From Shewanella sp. ANA-3 (GTDB lineage Bacteria > Pseudomonadota > Gammaproteobacteria > Enterobacterales > Shewanellaceae), in contig NC_008577.1 in assembly GCF_000203935.1 (NCBI RefSeq), positions 2,046,001 to 2,110,000 on the forward strand: DNA of 64,000 nucleotides, read 5' to 3'. A program made the position numbers and the translations under genes. Shown here piece after piece: positions 23,682 to 34,276 of the stretch. The stretch's first letter is position 1; each line of letters begins with the position of its first letter. A model generated the notes under the pieces. It did no database searches, was not told the origin of the DNA, and was given only the letters and a program-made list of their open reading frames with translations.

Positions 23682-24398
23682 CTAGCAAACTTGGGAATAC
23701 TCCCAGCCTTGGGGGGTTAAAATCTGATAAGGGCGGTATAAGCGCTTGTAGGACATTTTTCGATTGGCATCAATTTGATATCCGAGATACAGAAATTCTT
23801 TGTCTTGTAATTTTGCTAAGCGGCACTGGAGTAAAATCAGCAGTGAGCCAAGGGAGCGACGTTCTTCGTCGGGGTCAAAATAACTGTAAATGGCCGACAA
23901 ACTATTGGGGAGTGTATCTGTCACGGCCACCGCTAAAAGTCGATTACCATCATAGACTTCGATAAAGGTTGGCGGTAGCCAATGGCAAAATAAGAATTGC
24001 TCATACTGCGACTTACTCGGGGGGAACATGGGGCCATCGAAGTGGCGCTCACGGATGTATTTTTCATACAGGGCATATTGGGCCTCGGTATGTTCAGAGG
24101 TCATACGCCAAGTTAAATCGCGGTTATGTGCTAAGGTGCGTTTTTGCCGTTTAGAAGGCATAAACTCATTAATCGGTAACCGAATCGGCTGACAGGCACT
24201 GCAACGAGGGCAGCGCGGTTTATAGATGGCGCTGCCACTGCGGCGAAAACCGATGGCTAATAGGCGATCAAATAAAATCGGGTCGAGTGTTTCCTCTTGG
24301 ATCACCAACAGTTGTTCTTGCTGTCCATCCAGATAACTGCAGGGAAAGATTTGGCTGATCCCAATAGCGATGGGCGTGTTACTTGCGTTAGAGTTCAA
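23682..24398 (-). CDS. bpt: Aspartate/glutamate leucyltransferase (N-end rule, Bpt type)
   Basis: The chosen TTG at 24398 gives 238 residues beginning MNSNASN, with GAGGT just upstream; a GTG four codons earlier is the alternative. The gene overlaps the end of aat by 11 bases, so translation is probably coupled. The ATE/Bpt signature includes [15 protein letters not shown] (CxxCxxC) and the C-terminal [18 protein letters not shown]. Bacterial Bpt adds Leu to proteins with N-terminal Asp or Glu, making them ClpS/ClpAP substrates. It was historically annotated as arginyl-tRNA-protein transferase (ate). Confidence 0.93.
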   Translation of the reverse strand: MNSNASNTPIAIGISQIFPCSYLDGQQEQLLVIQEETLDPILFDRLLAIGFRRSGSAIYKPRCPRCSACQPIRLPINEFMPSKRQKRTLAHNRDLTWRMTSEHTEAQYALYEKYIRERHFDGPMFPPSKSQYEQFLFCHWLPPTFIEVYDGNRLLAVAVTDTLPNSLSAIYSYFDPDEERRSLGSLLILLQCRLAKLQDKEFLYLGYQIDANRKMSYKRLYRPYQILTPQGWEYSQVC

Positions 24399-25098
24399 GT
24401 GTGACCTCACTTGGTATCCAAGCCGCAGGGTTGACTGGCTTATCCCTAAACTGAGTTAAGAGTTGAATAAAATCAGCGCGCTTCACCGGTTTGGCCCCTA
24501 AGCTCTCAAGGTGGGGATTCATCACTTGTGCGTCAATCAGTTTAAAATTCATTTTGATAAGATGCTGTTGCAACACCGCCATGGCCGCCTTGGATGCGTT
24601 AGTTTCGCGGTGGAACATGGATTCCCCACAAAAGACTTGGCCGATGGCAATGCCATAAAGTCCGCCAATTAAACGCTCGCCGTGCCAGACTTCGACGGAA
24701 TGGGCATGGCCATTATGGTGCAACTCGCGATAAGCCATTTGAATTTCATGGGTTATCCAAGTGCCGGCTTGCTTACGCCGAGGTTGAGCGCAGCCCGCCA
24801 TGACATCGGTAAAGGCATGGTTGATGGTGAAACGCCAGGGCTGTTTTTTTAAATATTTACGCAAACTGGTGCTGATATTCACTTGGCCAGGAATAAAAAT
24901 GGCGCGTGGATCCGGTGACCACCACAAAATGGGATCGTCGGCGTTAAACCAAGGGAAAATGCCATGATAATATGCGGTCAATAAACGTTCAGGGCGAAGA
25001 TCGCCGCCTATCGCCAATAAACCGTTTGGATCAGTTAGAGCGAGTTCGGGCGAAGGAAAAGCTTCAAATTCGTGATTCAGAAAAGACAGTGAGTTCAC
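24388..25098 (-). CDS. aat: Leucyl/phenylalanyl-tRNA--protein transferase
   Basis: A 236-residue protein (E. coli 234) with the family motifs [27 protein letters not shown] and, towards the C-terminus, [13 protein letters not shown]. It starts with GTG at 25098 as MNSLSFLN. Aat adds Leu or Phe to proteins with N-terminal Arg or Lys, creating N-degrons read by ClpS. It is the first gene of an aat-bpt pair, close to clpS-clpA. Confidence 0.96.
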   Translation of the reverse strand: MNSLSFLNHEFEAFPSPELALTDPNGLLAIGGDLRPERLLTAYYHGIFPWFNADDPILWWSPDPRAIFIPGQVNISTSLRKYLKKQPWRFTINHAFTDVMAGCAQPRRKQAGTWITHEIQMAYRELHHNGHAHSVEVWHGERLIGGLYGIAIGQVFCGESMFHRETNASKAAMAVLQQHLIKMNFKLIDAQVMNPHLESLGAKPVKRADFIQLLTQFRDKPVNPAAWIPSEVTLEL

Positions 25099-25152
25099 AA
25101 TTGCGTATGATTCAGTAATAGACCCTTATATTAAGTTAGCGGAAATTCGGAT

Positions 25153-25623
25153 ATGTGGAAACCTACACTAGTGAGCTTTATGTTTATTTGTGCTTTAGTG
25201 ATTTCTCCCGTGCAAGCAGGCTACGATCGTAATCAGGCTGTGCCGGTCGAAAAAGTCCTCTATGGCGATATTAACTCGGTACGCAATATCACCGAAACCC
25301 AATTGATTGAAGACAGAAACCAAGGTTGGAAAACCTTTGGTGGCGCCTTAGCGGGTGGGGTGATTGGGCATCAATTTGGTGGCGGCTCAGGCCAAGATAT
25401 CGCGACAGTGTTGGGGGCGTTGATTGGCGCTGGTGTTGGCAATCGTTATGGCAGTGGCACTACGGTGCAATCACTTAAGCTAGTGGAGCTGATGATCACT
25501 CAGGAAGATGGCACGCAAGTCATGGTGATCCAAGATTATGATCCCGGCATGGTGTTCAATGCGGGGGATAGGGTACGAGTGGTGTACCTGCAAGGTGGGG
25601 TTCGCGTTGATTTAGCCATGTGA
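25153..25623 (+). CDS. Glycine-zipper envelope protein (2TM glycine zipper)
   Basis: A 156-residue secreted protein with a signal peptide of about 22 residues ending PVQA-GYD. There is no lipobox cysteine, unlike SlyB or the rickettsial 17-kDa lipoproteins. A two-segment glycine zipper (GGALAGGVIGHQFGGGSGQD, then GALIGAGVGNRYGSG) lies at about 58-97. The C-terminal 55 residues form a soluble beta-rich domain. Such proteins sit in the outer membrane or periplasm. It is divergent from aat and lies 60 bases before ybgI. The precise role is unknown. Confidence 0.78.
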   Translation: MWKPTLVSFMFICALVISPVQAGYDRNQAVPVEKVLYGDINSVRNITETQLIEDRNQGWKTFGGALAGGVIGHQFGGGSGQDIATVLGALIGAGVGNRYGSGTTVQSLKLVELMITQEDGTQVMVIQDYDPGMVFNAGDRVRVVYLQGGVRVDLAM

Positions 25624-25683
25624 TAAAGTGCGAACTTAAGCGTAACTGCCTATAATCAATGAAAAAATGTAAACGGTGATAGA

Positions 25684-26436
25684 ATGACACGGACAGAACT
25701 AACCCAATATTTAGCCGATTTCTTACGCGTATCGGCTTTTAAAGATTACGCCCCGAATGGGTTACAGGTTGAAGGGAAAGCAGAGATCCGCACCATAGTG
25801 ACAGGTGTGACGGCATGCCAAGCGTTAATCGATGAAGCGATTCGCCTAAAAGCCGATGCGATTTTGGTTCACCATGGCTTTTTCTGGAAGAGTGAACCTG
25901 AGGTCATCACCGGCATGAAGCAGCGCCGGATCAAAGCCTTACTCGCCCATGATATCAACTTATTCGGCTATCACTTGCCCTTAGATGCTCATCCTATGTT
26001 GGGTAACAATGCCACACTTGGCCGCAAACTTGGGATCCTCGATGCCGAAGCGGTTGAAGATGTGGCGCAGGGGTTCGTGTGGCGTGGCAAACTGGATTTA
26101 CCCGTCAGTGCCAGTGAATTTGCCGCGACCTTAGGTGAGGTGCTCGGCAGAACGCCACTGCATATTGGAGAAAGTTCGGATGAAATCCAGCACTTAGCTT
26201 GGTGTACCGGCGGCGCTCAGGATTATATCGATATTGCCGCAAGCCTTGGGGTCGATGCGTTTATCAGTGGCGAAGTGTCCGAGCGGACGTTCCACAGCGC
26301 GGTGGAGCAGGGTATCCACTATTATGCTGCGGGTCACCATGCGACCGAGCGTTTTGGCATTGAGTCGCTTGGGCGTCATCTCGCCCGCGAATTTAATTTA
26401 GTACACCATTTTGTGGATATCGCTAACCCTGTCTAA
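25684..26436 (+). CDS. ybgI: Nif3-like dinuclear metal centre protein (YbgI / DUF34 family)
   Basis: A 250-residue protein, close to E. coli YbgI (247). It has the metal-binding motif ILVHHGFFW, LPLDAHP in the middle and the C-terminal GHHATERFGIESLG, which supplies the last histidine and glutamate. The family forms toroidal hexamers with a two-metal site and is often annotated as GTP cyclohydrolase I type 2 homolog. A metal-chaperone or metal-dependent hydrolase role has been suggested and is not settled. A strong terminator follows. Confidence 0.93.
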   Translation: MTRTELTQYLADFLRVSAFKDYAPNGLQVEGKAEIRTIVTGVTACQALIDEAIRLKADAILVHHGFFWKSEPEVITGMKQRRIKALLAHDINLFGYHLPLDAHPMLGNNATLGRKLGILDAEAVEDVAQGFVWRGKLDLPVSASEFAATLGEVLGRTPLHIGESSDEIQHLAWCTGGAQDYIDIAASLGVDAFISGEVSERTFHSAVEQGIHYYAAGHHATERFGIESLGRHLAREFNLVHHFVDIANPV

Positions 26437-26466
26437 TGGCGTTGCCTTATCGACATAGAGTAAATG

Positions 26467-26494
26467 AAAGGCGAGCCATGCTCGCCTTTGTTTT
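26467..26494 (+). terminator. Rho-independent terminator of ybgI
   Basis: The stem AAAGGCGAG/CTCGCCTTT (26467-26475 with 26481-26489) has a five-base loop and a T-rich tail. It lies between ybgI and the convergent AEC gene. Confidence 0.85.
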
Positions 26495-26545
26495 ATGTAA
26501 ATTACCCCTAATTTTAAATCAGCCTAAGTTTGAATAAGCCTCAGT

Positions 26546-27502
26546 TTAAATCAGCCCTAGGGTCGATAGAATAAAAATGCCTAAGGTGCAGGTGAGCAGT
26601 GAGCAAACTGTGGTGAGGGCGATAATATTGGCGGCTAGGGTGGCATTTCCCCCCATGGCCCGCGCCATCACATAACTTGCGGCCGCCGTGGGCGCGGCGC
26701 TCATCAAAAACACTAAGGCTAGTTCCACACCGCGATAGCCAAGTATCAAGGCTCCAAGGGTGATAAATAGTGGAGCAAACACCAGTTTTAAGGCGGTCGA
26801 GAACCAAGTGGAATACTTTTCATGCCTGAGCGAGCCAATATCCAGTGAGCCGCCGGTGCACAGCAGTGCTAAGGGCAGCGTCATATTGGCAAAGTATTGT
26901 CCGGCATCGAGGACCATTTTCGGTACAGGGATCGCCAGCAGATAAAACAGCATGCCGAGCATAATGGCAATGATCAGCGGGTTTTTAGTGATGGTTTTAA
27001 TGATCACCGCAAAGGCGCGGCGGCTCGACTCCTCTCCCCGTGGGCTTAAACAAATTACGGCTTGAATATTGTAGAGCAGCGTCATGGACGCCACATAAAC
27101 GGCCGCTAAGGCAACGCCCGATTCGCCGTAGGCATTCGAGACATAGGCTAAGCCGATAATGGCGGTATTGGCTCTAAATCCCCCTTGAATGATGACGCCT
27201 TGATCCTTCGGCTCGGGGAAAAATCGTTTCGTCGCGTAGGTCGAGAGGATAAAAAACAGTAAGTTGGCTAATAAGCCATAACCGATTAATGGCGCACTGG
27301 CGGCAAGATCGTGATGCGAGCTGATGATGCTGAGGAACAACAGCGCGGGCAGGGTGACATTAAAAACCAGCTTAGAGGCGACATCAATAAAGTGCTCATC
27401 AATCACTTGGGTGCGTTTAAGCATCACGCCTAAGGCTAACATTAAACAGATGGGACCGGTTATTGAAGCAGAAAACAACAGCTGCTCAATGATATTGCCC
27501 AT
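26546..27502 (-). CDS. AEC family (auxin efflux carrier-like) permease
   Basis: A 318-residue inner-membrane protein with about ten hydrophobic segments in two groups separated by a charged loop (LSPRGEESSRRA near residue 155), the usual AEC layout. Family-like segments include KLVFNVTLPALLF near the N-terminus, GGFRANTAIIGLAYV and, in the second half, LPLALLCTGGSL. The start has a GAGGAG Shine-Dalgarno. Bacterial AEC carriers move small organic anions such as malate or malonate, but the substrate cannot be read from the sequence. Three spaced GATTACAA repeats lie 55-90 bases upstream. Confidence 0.88.
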   Translation of the reverse strand: MGNIIEQLLFSASITGPICLMLALGVMLKRTQVIDEHFIDVASKLVFNVTLPALLFLSIISSHHDLAASAPLIGYGLLANLLFFILSTYATKRFFPEPKDQGVIIQGGFRANTAIIGLAYVSNAYGESGVALAAVYVASMTLLYNIQAVICLSPRGEESSRRAFAVIIKTITKNPLIIAIMLGMLFYLLAIPVPKMVLDAGQYFANMTLPLALLCTGGSLDIGSLRHEKYSTWFSTALKLVFAPLFITLGALILGYRGVELALVFLMSAAPTAAASYVMARAMGGNATLAANIIALTTVCSLLTCTLGIFILSTLGLI

Positions 27503-27556
27503 AACTTCTCCTCGAAAATTCCATAGTGCGTTGCCGCTGAAACCGTGCGGCTTAAC

Positions 27557-27588
27557 GATTACAAAAGTGATTACAACCGCGATTACAA
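27557..27588. repeat. Three GATTACAA repeats with 12-bp period
   Basis: GATTACAA occurs at 27557-27564, 27569-27576 and 27581-27588, exactly 12 bases apart; the four spacer bases differ. On the transcribed (minus) strand this reads TTGTAATC three times, 55-86 bases before the AEC start codon. A cooperative regulator-binding site is possible. Confidence 0.6.
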
Positions 27589-27821
27589 CTCAGCCATGAC
27601 TACTTAGTGTTAGCGGTCGATTCACGCTTAGCTATTAACCGTTAACTTATCGCTGGCTAGATAGAGTGGCTTTTGACACAGTCATTTAGATAAATTTAGC
27701 TAAAGTCACTTAATCACACTCACTTAGCCACAGGCGCGATAGTGTCGCACAGTGAGTCGCTTGTCGAGAGCACATCAACTTACACTTCCAGAAAAGCGTA
27801 ACGGGATGTTTTTACCAACAA

Positions 27822-27848
27822 ATAAGGCCGCATTAAATGCGGCCTTAT
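27822..27848 (-). terminator. Hairpin terminator of metG
   Basis: ATAAGGCCGCATT/AATGCGGCCTTAT is a near-perfect 27-base palindrome 38 bases past the metG stop. The T run after it on the minus strand is short, so termination efficiency is uncertain. Confidence 0.7.
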
Positions 27849-27886
27849 ATCAATTTTGCAGTAGCTTGACTCGTGTTTAGCCTAGC

Positions 27887-29917
27887 TTACTTCACACGCA
27901 TACCAGGTTGTGCGCCTTCGTGGGGTTCTAAAATCCACAAATCGCTACCACCTGGGCCTGCTGCCAGTACCATGCCTTCTGACATGCCAAAACGCATCTT
28001 ACGTGGCGCAAGGTTGGCGACCATAACAGTCAGCTTACCTTCGAGATCTTCTGGCGAGTAGGCCGATTTAATGCCTGCAAATACCTGACGGGTCTCGCCG
28101 CCGATATCCAATTGCAGTTTTAACAGTTTGTCGGCTTCGGCCACATGCTCGGCTTTGACGATACGCGCAATACGCAGATCGATTTTAGCGAAATCTTCAA
28201 AGTTGATGGTGTCGCTAATTGGATCGGTCGCCAATGGGCCCTTAGGTGCTTCTGGCTCGCTCGTGGCTTGCAGGTTTTCTTTAGAGTCGGCAACCATAGC
28301 GTTAACCTTTTCTAATTCAACACGTTGCATCATGGCTTTGAATGGTGCAATTTCATGGCCAGCCATATCTTGGTTTAGCGCATCCCAAGTTAAGGTCTGT
28401 TGGAAGAAGGCTTCAACATCCAACGCTAAACGTGGCAACACAGGTTTTAAGTAAGTGACCAGAATGCGGAACAGATTCAGGGCATTCGAGCACACTTGGT
28501 GCGCCGTTTCCTGTTGATCGTCTTGCTTCACTAACTGCCAAGGTGCTGCGTCGGCGACAAAACCGTTGGCGATATCGGCCAATGCCATGATTTCGCGCAT
28601 TGCTTTACCGTATTCGCGGGTTTCATAGAACTCGGCGATTTGCTCTTGCTTAGCTAAAAACGCATCCGTAAGCGTGGTGTCGGCAATCTTGGCCAACTTG
28701 CCATCGAAACGCTTAGTGATAAAGCCCGCGGTGCGAGACGCTAGATTCACCAACTTACCCACTAAGTCTGAGTTTACGCGCTGAACGAAGTCTTCTAAAT
28801 TCAGGTCGAGATCGTCGATACGGCTGCTCAGCTTGGCCGCGTAGTAGTAACGTAAGTATTCAGGATCTAAGTGGTCTAAATAGGTGCGCGCCTTAATAAA
28901 GGTGCCCTTAGATTTAGACATCTTAGCGCCGTTTACTGTCACATAACCGTGGGCGTAAACGCTGTTAGGTTGACGGTAGCCCGAGCCATGGAGCATGGCT
29001 GGCCAGAACAGGCTGTGGAAGTAAACGATGTCTTTACCGATAAAATGGTAAACTTCGGCCTTAGAATCTTTAGCCCAAAATTCGTCAAAGCTCAGCTCGG
29101 GATGTTTGTCACAGAGGTTTTTGAATGAGCCCATATAGCCAATAGGCGCATCTAACCATACGTAGAAGTATTTGCCCGGTGCATCTGGGATCTCAAAGCC
29201 AAAGTAAGGCGCATCGCGGGTGATATCCCATTGCTGCAGACCCTGTTCGAACCATTCGTCGAGTTTGTTGGCCATTTCGGTTTGCAGTGCACCCGAACGA
29301 GTCCACTCTTTGAGCATGTCTTCGAAGGCGGGTAAGTCGAAGAAAAAGTGCTCAGTGTCCTTCATCACAGGCGTCGCGCCAGAGACTGCCGATTTAGGGT
29401 TAATCAGCTCAGTTGGGCTGTAAGTTGCGCCGCAGGCATCACAGTTGTCGCCGTATTGATCCGGTGACTTACATTTAGGGCAGGTGCCTTTTACGAAGCG
29501 GTCTGGTAGGAACATCGACTTTTCAGGGTCAAATAACTGCGAAATGCTCTTGCTCTTGATATAGCCATTAGCGCGCAGTTTTAAGTAAATATCGCTCGCC
29601 AGCACGCGATTTTCTTCACTGTGGGTGCTGTGATAATTATCGAAGGCGATATTAAAATCGGCGAAATCCTGCTGATGCTCTTTGTTGACTTGAGCGATCA
29701 TTTCTTCAGGCGCCATGCCTAATTGCTGCGCCTTGAGCATGATCGGTGTGCCGTGAGCGTCATCGGCACAAATATAGTGGCACTCATGTCCACGAAGCTT
29801 TTGATAACGCGACCAGATATCCGTCTGGATGTATTCCAGCATGTGACCTAAATGAATCGGTCCGTTCGCGTAGGGAAGTGCGCTGGTCACGAGAATTTTA
29901 CGTTGTGAAGTTGCCAT
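27887..29917 (-). CDS. metG: Methionyl-tRNA synthetase
   Basis: The 676 residues match the E. coli enzyme (677). HLGH is at 22-25 and KMSKS at 332-336. A four-cysteine zinc knuckle ([17 protein letters not shown]) lies near 144-160. The C-terminal EMAPII-like tRNA-binding and dimerisation domain starts near 575 ([16 protein letters not shown]). The enzyme charges initiator and elongator tRNA-Met. It is divergent from apbC/mrp, as in E. coli. Confidence 0.98.
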   Translation of the reverse strand: MATSQRKILVTSALPYANGPIHLGHMLEYIQTDIWSRYQKLRGHECHYICADDAHGTPIMLKAQQLGMAPEEMIAQVNKEHQQDFADFNIAFDNYHSTHSEENRVLASDIYLKLRANGYIKSKSISQLFDPEKSMFLPDRFVKGTCPKCKSPDQYGDNCDACGATYSPTELINPKSAVSGATPVMKDTEHFFFDLPAFEDMLKEWTRSGALQTEMANKLDEWFEQGLQQWDITRDAPYFGFEIPDAPGKYFYVWLDAPIGYMGSFKNLCDKHPELSFDEFWAKDSKAEVYHFIGKDIVYFHSLFWPAMLHGSGYRQPNSVYAHGYVTVNGAKMSKSKGTFIKARTYLDHLDPEYLRYYYAAKLSSRIDDLDLNLEDFVQRVNSDLVGKLVNLASRTAGFITKRFDGKLAKIADTTLTDAFLAKQEQIAEFYETREYGKAMREIMALADIANGFVADAAPWQLVKQDDQQETAHQVCSNALNLFRILVTYLKPVLPRLALDVEAFFQQTLTWDALNQDMAGHEIAPFKAMMQRVELEKVNAMVADSKENLQATSEPEAPKGPLATDPISDTINFEDFAKIDLRIARIVKAEHVAEADKLLKLQLDIGGETRQVFAGIKSAYSPEDLEGKLTVMVANLAPRKMRFGMSEGMVLAAGPGGSDLWILEPHEGAQPGMRVK

Positions 29918-30077
29918 CTTGTCTCAAATATCGTGGTGGGCCAAAAATAATGGTAGAGATACTAACCGATTACAGGATGATTTTCATCAAAACCTGAGTC
30001 GATTGGGTTAAATCTGCGCTAATGTTTTTGTCATTATCTGGTACACTTGGGCAAATTTATTGGTGAGGGTAATTCTT

Positions 30078-31193
30078 TTGTCTTCAACTCAAACTGATTA
30101 TCGTTTAAGTGACGATCTTCTCGGGCCCGTTCTGGCCATTCTCGATGCATATATCGACCCGTATTTAGCGAAGGGGTTAGTGAGCGCAGGATGCGTGAAT
30201 AAATTGGCGATTGAAGGTAAGCGTTTGCAGCTTGGCTTAGTCTATCCATACCCTTGCATGACCCAATACCGTGATACTGTTATGGCAATCACCAACAAAC
30301 TCGCGGTGCTGGATGCCATCGACGAAGTTGAGTGTGAAATCGATTTCCAACCAAAAGTGTATTCGGCGATAGCCTCTATTGCACCGATTGCCAATGTGAA
30401 GCAAGTGATTGCCGTCGCGTCCGGCAAAGGCGGTGTGGGTAAATCGACCACAGCGGTTAACCTTGCCTTAGCTTTGGCTGCAGAAGGTGCCCAGGTCGGT
30501 ATTTTAGATGCCGATATCTATGGTCCTTCTGTGCCTTTAATGCTCGGGATCCCCAACTTCAGACCCGTTTCCCTCGATGGTAAACACATGAGCGCCGCCA
30601 GTGCCCACGGTATTGCAGCTCAGTCGATTGGTTTTATGTTAAGTGGTGATGAAGCCGCTGTATGGCGTGGTCCTATGGCGGCTGGCGCGCTTGCGCAGCT
30701 GCTCAATGAGACCCAGTGGCCTGAACTCGATTATCTGGTGGTCGACATGCCGCCGGGTACTGGTGACATTCAATTAACCCTGTCACAAAAAGTGCCAGTG
30801 AGTGGCGCTGTGATTGTGACAACGCCGCAGGACATCGCTCTGGCCGATGCCAAGAAAGGCATCACCATGTTCCAAAAGGTGAATATCCCGGTCCTTGGGA
30901 TTGTTGAGAATATGAGTTTCCATTTATGCCCTGAGTGTGGTCATAAAGAACACCCATTTGGTACGCACGGTGGCAGTAAAATGGCCGAGCGTTATCAAGT
31001 TCCACTGCTAGGCGCCTTACCGCTGCACATCAATATCCGTGAAGCCATGGATGTGGGGGCGCCGACGGTTGTGGCCGAGCCTGACAGTGAAGTGGCGGCA
31101 CTTTATCGGGAAATTGCCCGTAAAGTGGGCGCCGAATTGGCTCTCAAACAGAGTCAAAAAACAGTTTCTATTAGCGTATCAGATGACGAGTAA
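30078..31193 (+). CDS. apbC: Iron-sulfur cluster carrier protein ApbC/Mrp
   Basis: The start chosen is the TTG at 30078, with GAGGGT about eight bases upstream, giving 371 residues; in-frame TTG and GTG codons at 30060 and 30063 are alternatives. An N-terminal domain (1-100) precedes a MinD/ParA-type ATPase with the deviant Walker [10 protein letters not shown] (Lys122) and a CPEC pair (Cys284, Cys287) that bridges a 4Fe-4S cluster in the dimer. ApbC loads Fe-S clusters into target proteins. It is followed by udk after 11 bases. Confidence 0.94.
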   Translation: MSSTQTDYRLSDDLLGPVLAILDAYIDPYLAKGLVSAGCVNKLAIEGKRLQLGLVYPYPCMTQYRDTVMAITNKLAVLDAIDEVECEIDFQPKVYSAIASIAPIANVKQVIAVASGKGGVGKSTTAVNLALALAAEGAQVGILDADIYGPSVPLMLGIPNFRPVSLDGKHMSAASAHGIAAQSIGFMLSGDEAAVWRGPMAAGALAQLLNETQWPELDYLVVDMPPGTGDIQLTLSQKVPVSGAVIVTTPQDIALADAKKGITMFQKVNIPVLGIVENMSFHLCPECGHKEHPFGTHGGSKMAERYQVPLLGALPLHINIREAMDVGAPTVVAEPDSEVAALYREIARKVGAELALKQSQKTVSISVSDDE

Positions 31194-31204
31194 GGTTTAA
31201 GGGT

Positions 31205-31843
31205 ATGAATTCTCAGCAGTGTGTCATTATTGCAATTGCTGGCGCGTCAGCATCGGGCAAGAGTTTAATTGCCAAGACGATTTTTGACGAACTTCGCCGC
31301 GATTTAGGCACAGATCAGATTGGGGTAATTAACGAAGACGCGTACTACCGCGATCAGAGTCATTTATCCATGGATGAACGTGTGTTAACAAACTACGACC
31401 ATCCCAAGGCGTTAGACCATCAGCTGCTATGCACGCACTTGCAGTTGCTCAAGTCTGGCGAAGCTGTTGATATTCCTTGCTATAGCTATACCGAACATAC
31501 GCGTATGGCCGAAACCGTAAAAATGACGCCGAAAAAAGTGATCATTTTAGAAGGCATTCTGCTGTTAACAGACCCTAAATTACGTGAATTGATGGATGCG
31601 AGTGTGTTTATGGATACGCCGCTGGACATTTGCTTCCTGCGCCGTTTAACCCGCGACGTGGCTGAGCGTGGTCGTACGATGGAATCGGTGATTTCACAGT
31701 ACAAGAAGACAGTGCGTCCTATGTTCCTGCAATTTATTGAACCTTCAAAACAATACGCTGATATTATCGTGCCTCGCGGCGGTAAAAACCGTATCGCGAC
31801 CGATATTTTGAAGACTCGTATTCAACATCTACTGGCAAAATAA
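31205..31843 (+). CDS. udk: Uridine kinase
   Basis: The 212 residues match E. coli Udk (213). The P-loop GASASGKS lies near residues 13-20, followed by the family motifs [12 protein letters not shown] and [10 protein letters not shown], and [12 protein letters not shown] in the lid region. It phosphorylates uridine and cytidine in pyrimidine salvage. The order udk-dcd is the same as in E. coli. The ATG follows AAGGGT. Confidence 0.97.
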   Translation: MNSQQCVIIAIAGASASGKSLIAKTIFDELRRDLGTDQIGVINEDAYYRDQSHLSMDERVLTNYDHPKALDHQLLCTHLQLLKSGEAVDIPCYSYTEHTRMAETVKMTPKKVIILEGILLLTDPKLRELMDASVFMDTPLDICFLRRLTRDVAERGRTMESVISQYKKTVRPMFLQFIEPSKQYADIIVPRGGKNRIATDILKTRIQHLLAK

Positions 31844-31872
31844 CGACTAAAACTCAGGGAGTAAAAGGCAAG

Positions 31873-32454
31873 ATGCGCTTAACCGATATCGAAATTGAAC
31901 AGGCCCTTGATAACGGCTCGATTGTGATTGAACCTCGCCCAAGCAACGATGCGATTTCTGGTGTGAGTGTCGATGTGCGATTAGGGGGGCAATTTCGCGT
32001 CTTTAAAGACCATACCGCGCCTTTTATCGACCTGAGTGGTCCGAGTACGGAAGTGCAGGCGGCGCTTGATCGGGTGATGAGCGAAATCATCGAAATCCCT
32101 GACGGCGAAGCCTTCTTCTTGCATCCTGGTGAATTGGCGCTCGCCGTGACCTATGAGAGCGTGACGCTGCCCGCCGATATCGTCGGTTGGCTCGATGGCC
32201 GCTCTTCATTGGCGCGTTTAGGCCTGATGGTGCACGTGACAGCGCACCGGATTGATCCGGGTTGGCAGGGTAAAATCGTGCTTGAGTTTTATAACAGTGG
32301 TAAGTTGCCTTTAGCGCTGCGTCCACGGATGACCATTGGTGCGTTAAACTTTGAACGTTTAAGTGGCCCAGTGGCGCGTCCTTACAACAAGCGTAAAAAC
32401 GCGAAATATAAAGATCAGCAAGATGCGGTCGCCAGCCGTATCAGTCAGGACTAA
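31873..32454 (+). CDS. dcd: dCTP deaminase
   Basis: The 193 residues match E. coli Dcd exactly. The trimeric dUTPase-fold motifs are present: [23 protein letters not shown] with the nucleotide-binding RSS, and HRIDPGWQG in the region carrying catalytic residues. It converts dCTP to dUTP, the main route to dTMP in enterobacteria-like organisms. It lies 29 bases after udk and five before pabC. Confidence 0.97.
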   Translation: MRLTDIEIEQALDNGSIVIEPRPSNDAISGVSVDVRLGGQFRVFKDHTAPFIDLSGPSTEVQAALDRVMSEIIEIPDGEAFFLHPGELALAVTYESVTLPADIVGWLDGRSSLARLGLMVHVTAHRIDPGWQGKIVLEFYNSGKLPLALRPRMTIGALNFERLSGPVARPYNKRKNAKYKDQQDAVASRISQD

Positions 32455-32459
32455 TACCC

Positions 32460-33269
32460 TTGATTTGGGTTAATGGGGTATCACAGGCAAGCATTGCTCC
32501 CATGGACAGAGGGCTTGCCTATGGTGATGGCCTATTTGCCACGATGCGAACCGATGCGCATGGCATTTTGTTTTTTGAGCAGCACCAAGCCCGTCTTACG
32601 GCTGGCGCTGCGCGGCTAGGGTTCGACTGGCAAATGAGTCAAGCCCTAAGCCAACAACTCGATACTCTCGCCAAGCAATACCCACAGCATTGTATTAAAT
32701 TGATGCTCACGCGGGGCGTGGGTGGCCGTGGTTATGCGCCACCGGAGCAGGTTCAAGTCACTGAAGTGGTCTCAGTTCATCCTATTCCACCCCAATATGC
32801 CTTGTGGCAGCAACAGGGTATTCGCCTTGCGACGTCAGCGGTCCAATTAGGCCATCAACCCTTGTTGGCGGGCATAAAGCATCTTAATCGCCTCGAGCAA
32901 GTGTTGATCAAATCTCAGCCATTACCACAGGGTTTTGATGATTGGTTGGTGCTGGATTGTACTGGGCAGGTGATTGAGTCTTCGATGGCCAATATCTTTT
33001 TTGTCAAAGGCAATCAAGTGATTACCCCATCGTTGGCGCGCTGCGGCGTCGCGGGTGTGATGCGCGAGCAAGTTATGTTAGCCTTACTTGCACAGCAGAT
33101 TAATATCGATTGTTTGCCGTTTGGCGCCGAGCGTTTAGTGGAGTTTGACTCGGCATTTATCACTAACAGCGTCTTAGGCGTAGTGGATGTGCTGGCGATT
33201 GACTCGCACACTTTTACTCCTTCTCCTTTGACAGCAGATCTTAGACAAACACTTTCACTCTCACTATGA
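32460..33269 (+). CDS. pabC: Aminodeoxychorismate lyase
   Basis: A 269-residue PLP fold-type IV enzyme (E. coli 269). The PLP lysine is in AGIKHLNRLEQV, and the cofactor phosphate contacts are in the SSMANIFF region. It releases pyruvate from aminodeoxychorismate to give p-aminobenzoate for folate. The start is TTG (MIWVNG), five bases past the dcd stop. The end overlaps the mltG start as ATGA. The order pabC-mltG-tmk-holB is conserved in enterobacteria. Confidence 0.93.
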   Translation: MIWVNGVSQASIAPMDRGLAYGDGLFATMRTDAHGILFFEQHQARLTAGAARLGFDWQMSQALSQQLDTLAKQYPQHCIKLMLTRGVGGRGYAPPEQVQVTEVVSVHPIPPQYALWQQQGIRLATSAVQLGHQPLLAGIKHLNRLEQVLIKSQPLPQGFDDWLVLDCTGQVIESSMANIFFVKGNQVITPSLARCGVAGVMREQVMLALLAQQINIDCLPFGAERLVEFDSAFITNSVLGVVDVLAIDSHTFTPSPLTADLRQTLSLSL

Positions 33270-34276
33270 AAAAAATCATTCTGATCGCAAGTTCTACGTT
33301 GTTGACCTTGCTGACCTTAGCTTGTTTGGTTGGTTATTGGGGCTATCGAACGATTATTGATTACAGCCAAACCCCCTTAGTCTTAACCGAAGCCAAAGAA
33401 TTAACCATTGCCCGTGGCACCAGTGTGCACCAATTAGCGCAGCAGTTAGAAACCGATGGTGTTATCCAAGACAAATGGAAACTCAAATGGTTACTGAAAT
33501 TGCGCCCGGAGCTGGCGAAGATCCGTACTGGTCTTTACGAGATGTCACCTTCGCAGTCGATTGCCGACTTACTCAACGATTTAGCGAATGGTAAGGTGAA
33601 AACCTTTAGCCTGACCTTAGTCGAAGGCAAAACCATTGCCGAGTGGGAACAACAACTCGCGAGTGCGCCGCACTTACAGTTGTCCCCCGAAGTCTTTAGT
33701 GCGGTATTGATGGAGCAGGGCGACGATTCGGCGTTGCCCGAAGGAAAATTCTTCCCCGATACTTACCATTACACTGCCGATAGCGATGCTAAGGCGCTGC
33801 TCACCCAAAGTTATAAGATGATGGAGCAGGAGCTGGCCAAAGCATGGGCGGAGCGTGTGCCCGGTTTACCACTTAAATCGCCCTACCAGATGTTGATCTT
33901 GGCATCGATTGTTGAGAAAGAAACTGGCCAAGCGTTTGAGCGTGATCAAATCGCTGGCGTCTTTATCAATCGACTCAATCTGGGGATGAAGCTGCAAACC
34001 GATCCAACGGTCATTTATGGTATGGGCGATAGATTTAAAGGCAATATCACCCGTAAAGATCTCGTCGAAGAGACCCCCTTTAACACCTATCGGATTTTCG
34101 GTTTACCGCCAACGCCGATTGCTGCGCCGAGTAAGGCGTCATTGCAGGCGGTGTCTAAACCTGCCAAGGTCAGTTATTTATATTTTGTGTCGCGCAACGA
34201 TGGCACCCATGTGTTTTCGACCACCTTGGAAGAACACAATCGCGCCGTCGATATTTATCAGAGAAAGAAAAAATGA
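33266..34276 (+). CDS. mltG: Endolytic murein transglycosylase MltG
   Basis: A 336-residue protein (E. coli YceG 340) with one N-terminal membrane helix at about 3-25. A LysM-like region precedes the YceG catalytic domain. The catalytic glutamate is in [15 protein letters not shown], followed by [21 protein letters not shown]. MltG cuts nascent glycan strands and may set their length. It overlaps pabC before it and tmk after it by four bases each. Confidence 0.95.
   Translation: MKKIILIASSTLLTLLTLACLVGYWGYRTIIDYSQTPLVLTEAKELTIARGTSVHQLAQQLETDGVIQDKWKLKWLLKLRPELAKIRTGLYEMSPSQSIADLLNDLANGKVKTFSLTLVEGKTIAEWEQQLASAPHLQLSPEVFSAVLMEQGDDSALPEGKFFPDTYHYTADSDAKALLTQSYKMMEQELAKAWAERVPGLPLKSPYQMLILASIVEKETGQAFERDQIAGVFINRLNLGMKLQTDPTVIYGMGDRFKGNITRKDLVEETPFNTYRIFGLPPTPIAAPSKASLQAVSKPAKVSYLYFVSRNDGTHVFSTTLEEHNRAVDIYQRKKK

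Larger units (their letters stand above)
27503..27886. promoter_or_regulatory. Intergenic region upstream of the AEC permease and downstream of metG
   Basis: No coding frame was accepted in this 384-base stretch. It should hold the AEC promoter (minus strand). It contains the GATTACAA repeat block (27557-27588), a generally A/T-rich middle with loosely repeated CACTTA motifs around 27700-27730, and the metG hairpin at 27822-27848. Confidence 0.5.

Noticed and set aside
27557..27588. Short CRISPR-like array or plasmid iterons at the GATTACAA repeats
   Set aside because: Units of 8 bases with 4-base spacers are far too short for CRISPR, and no replication gene is nearby.
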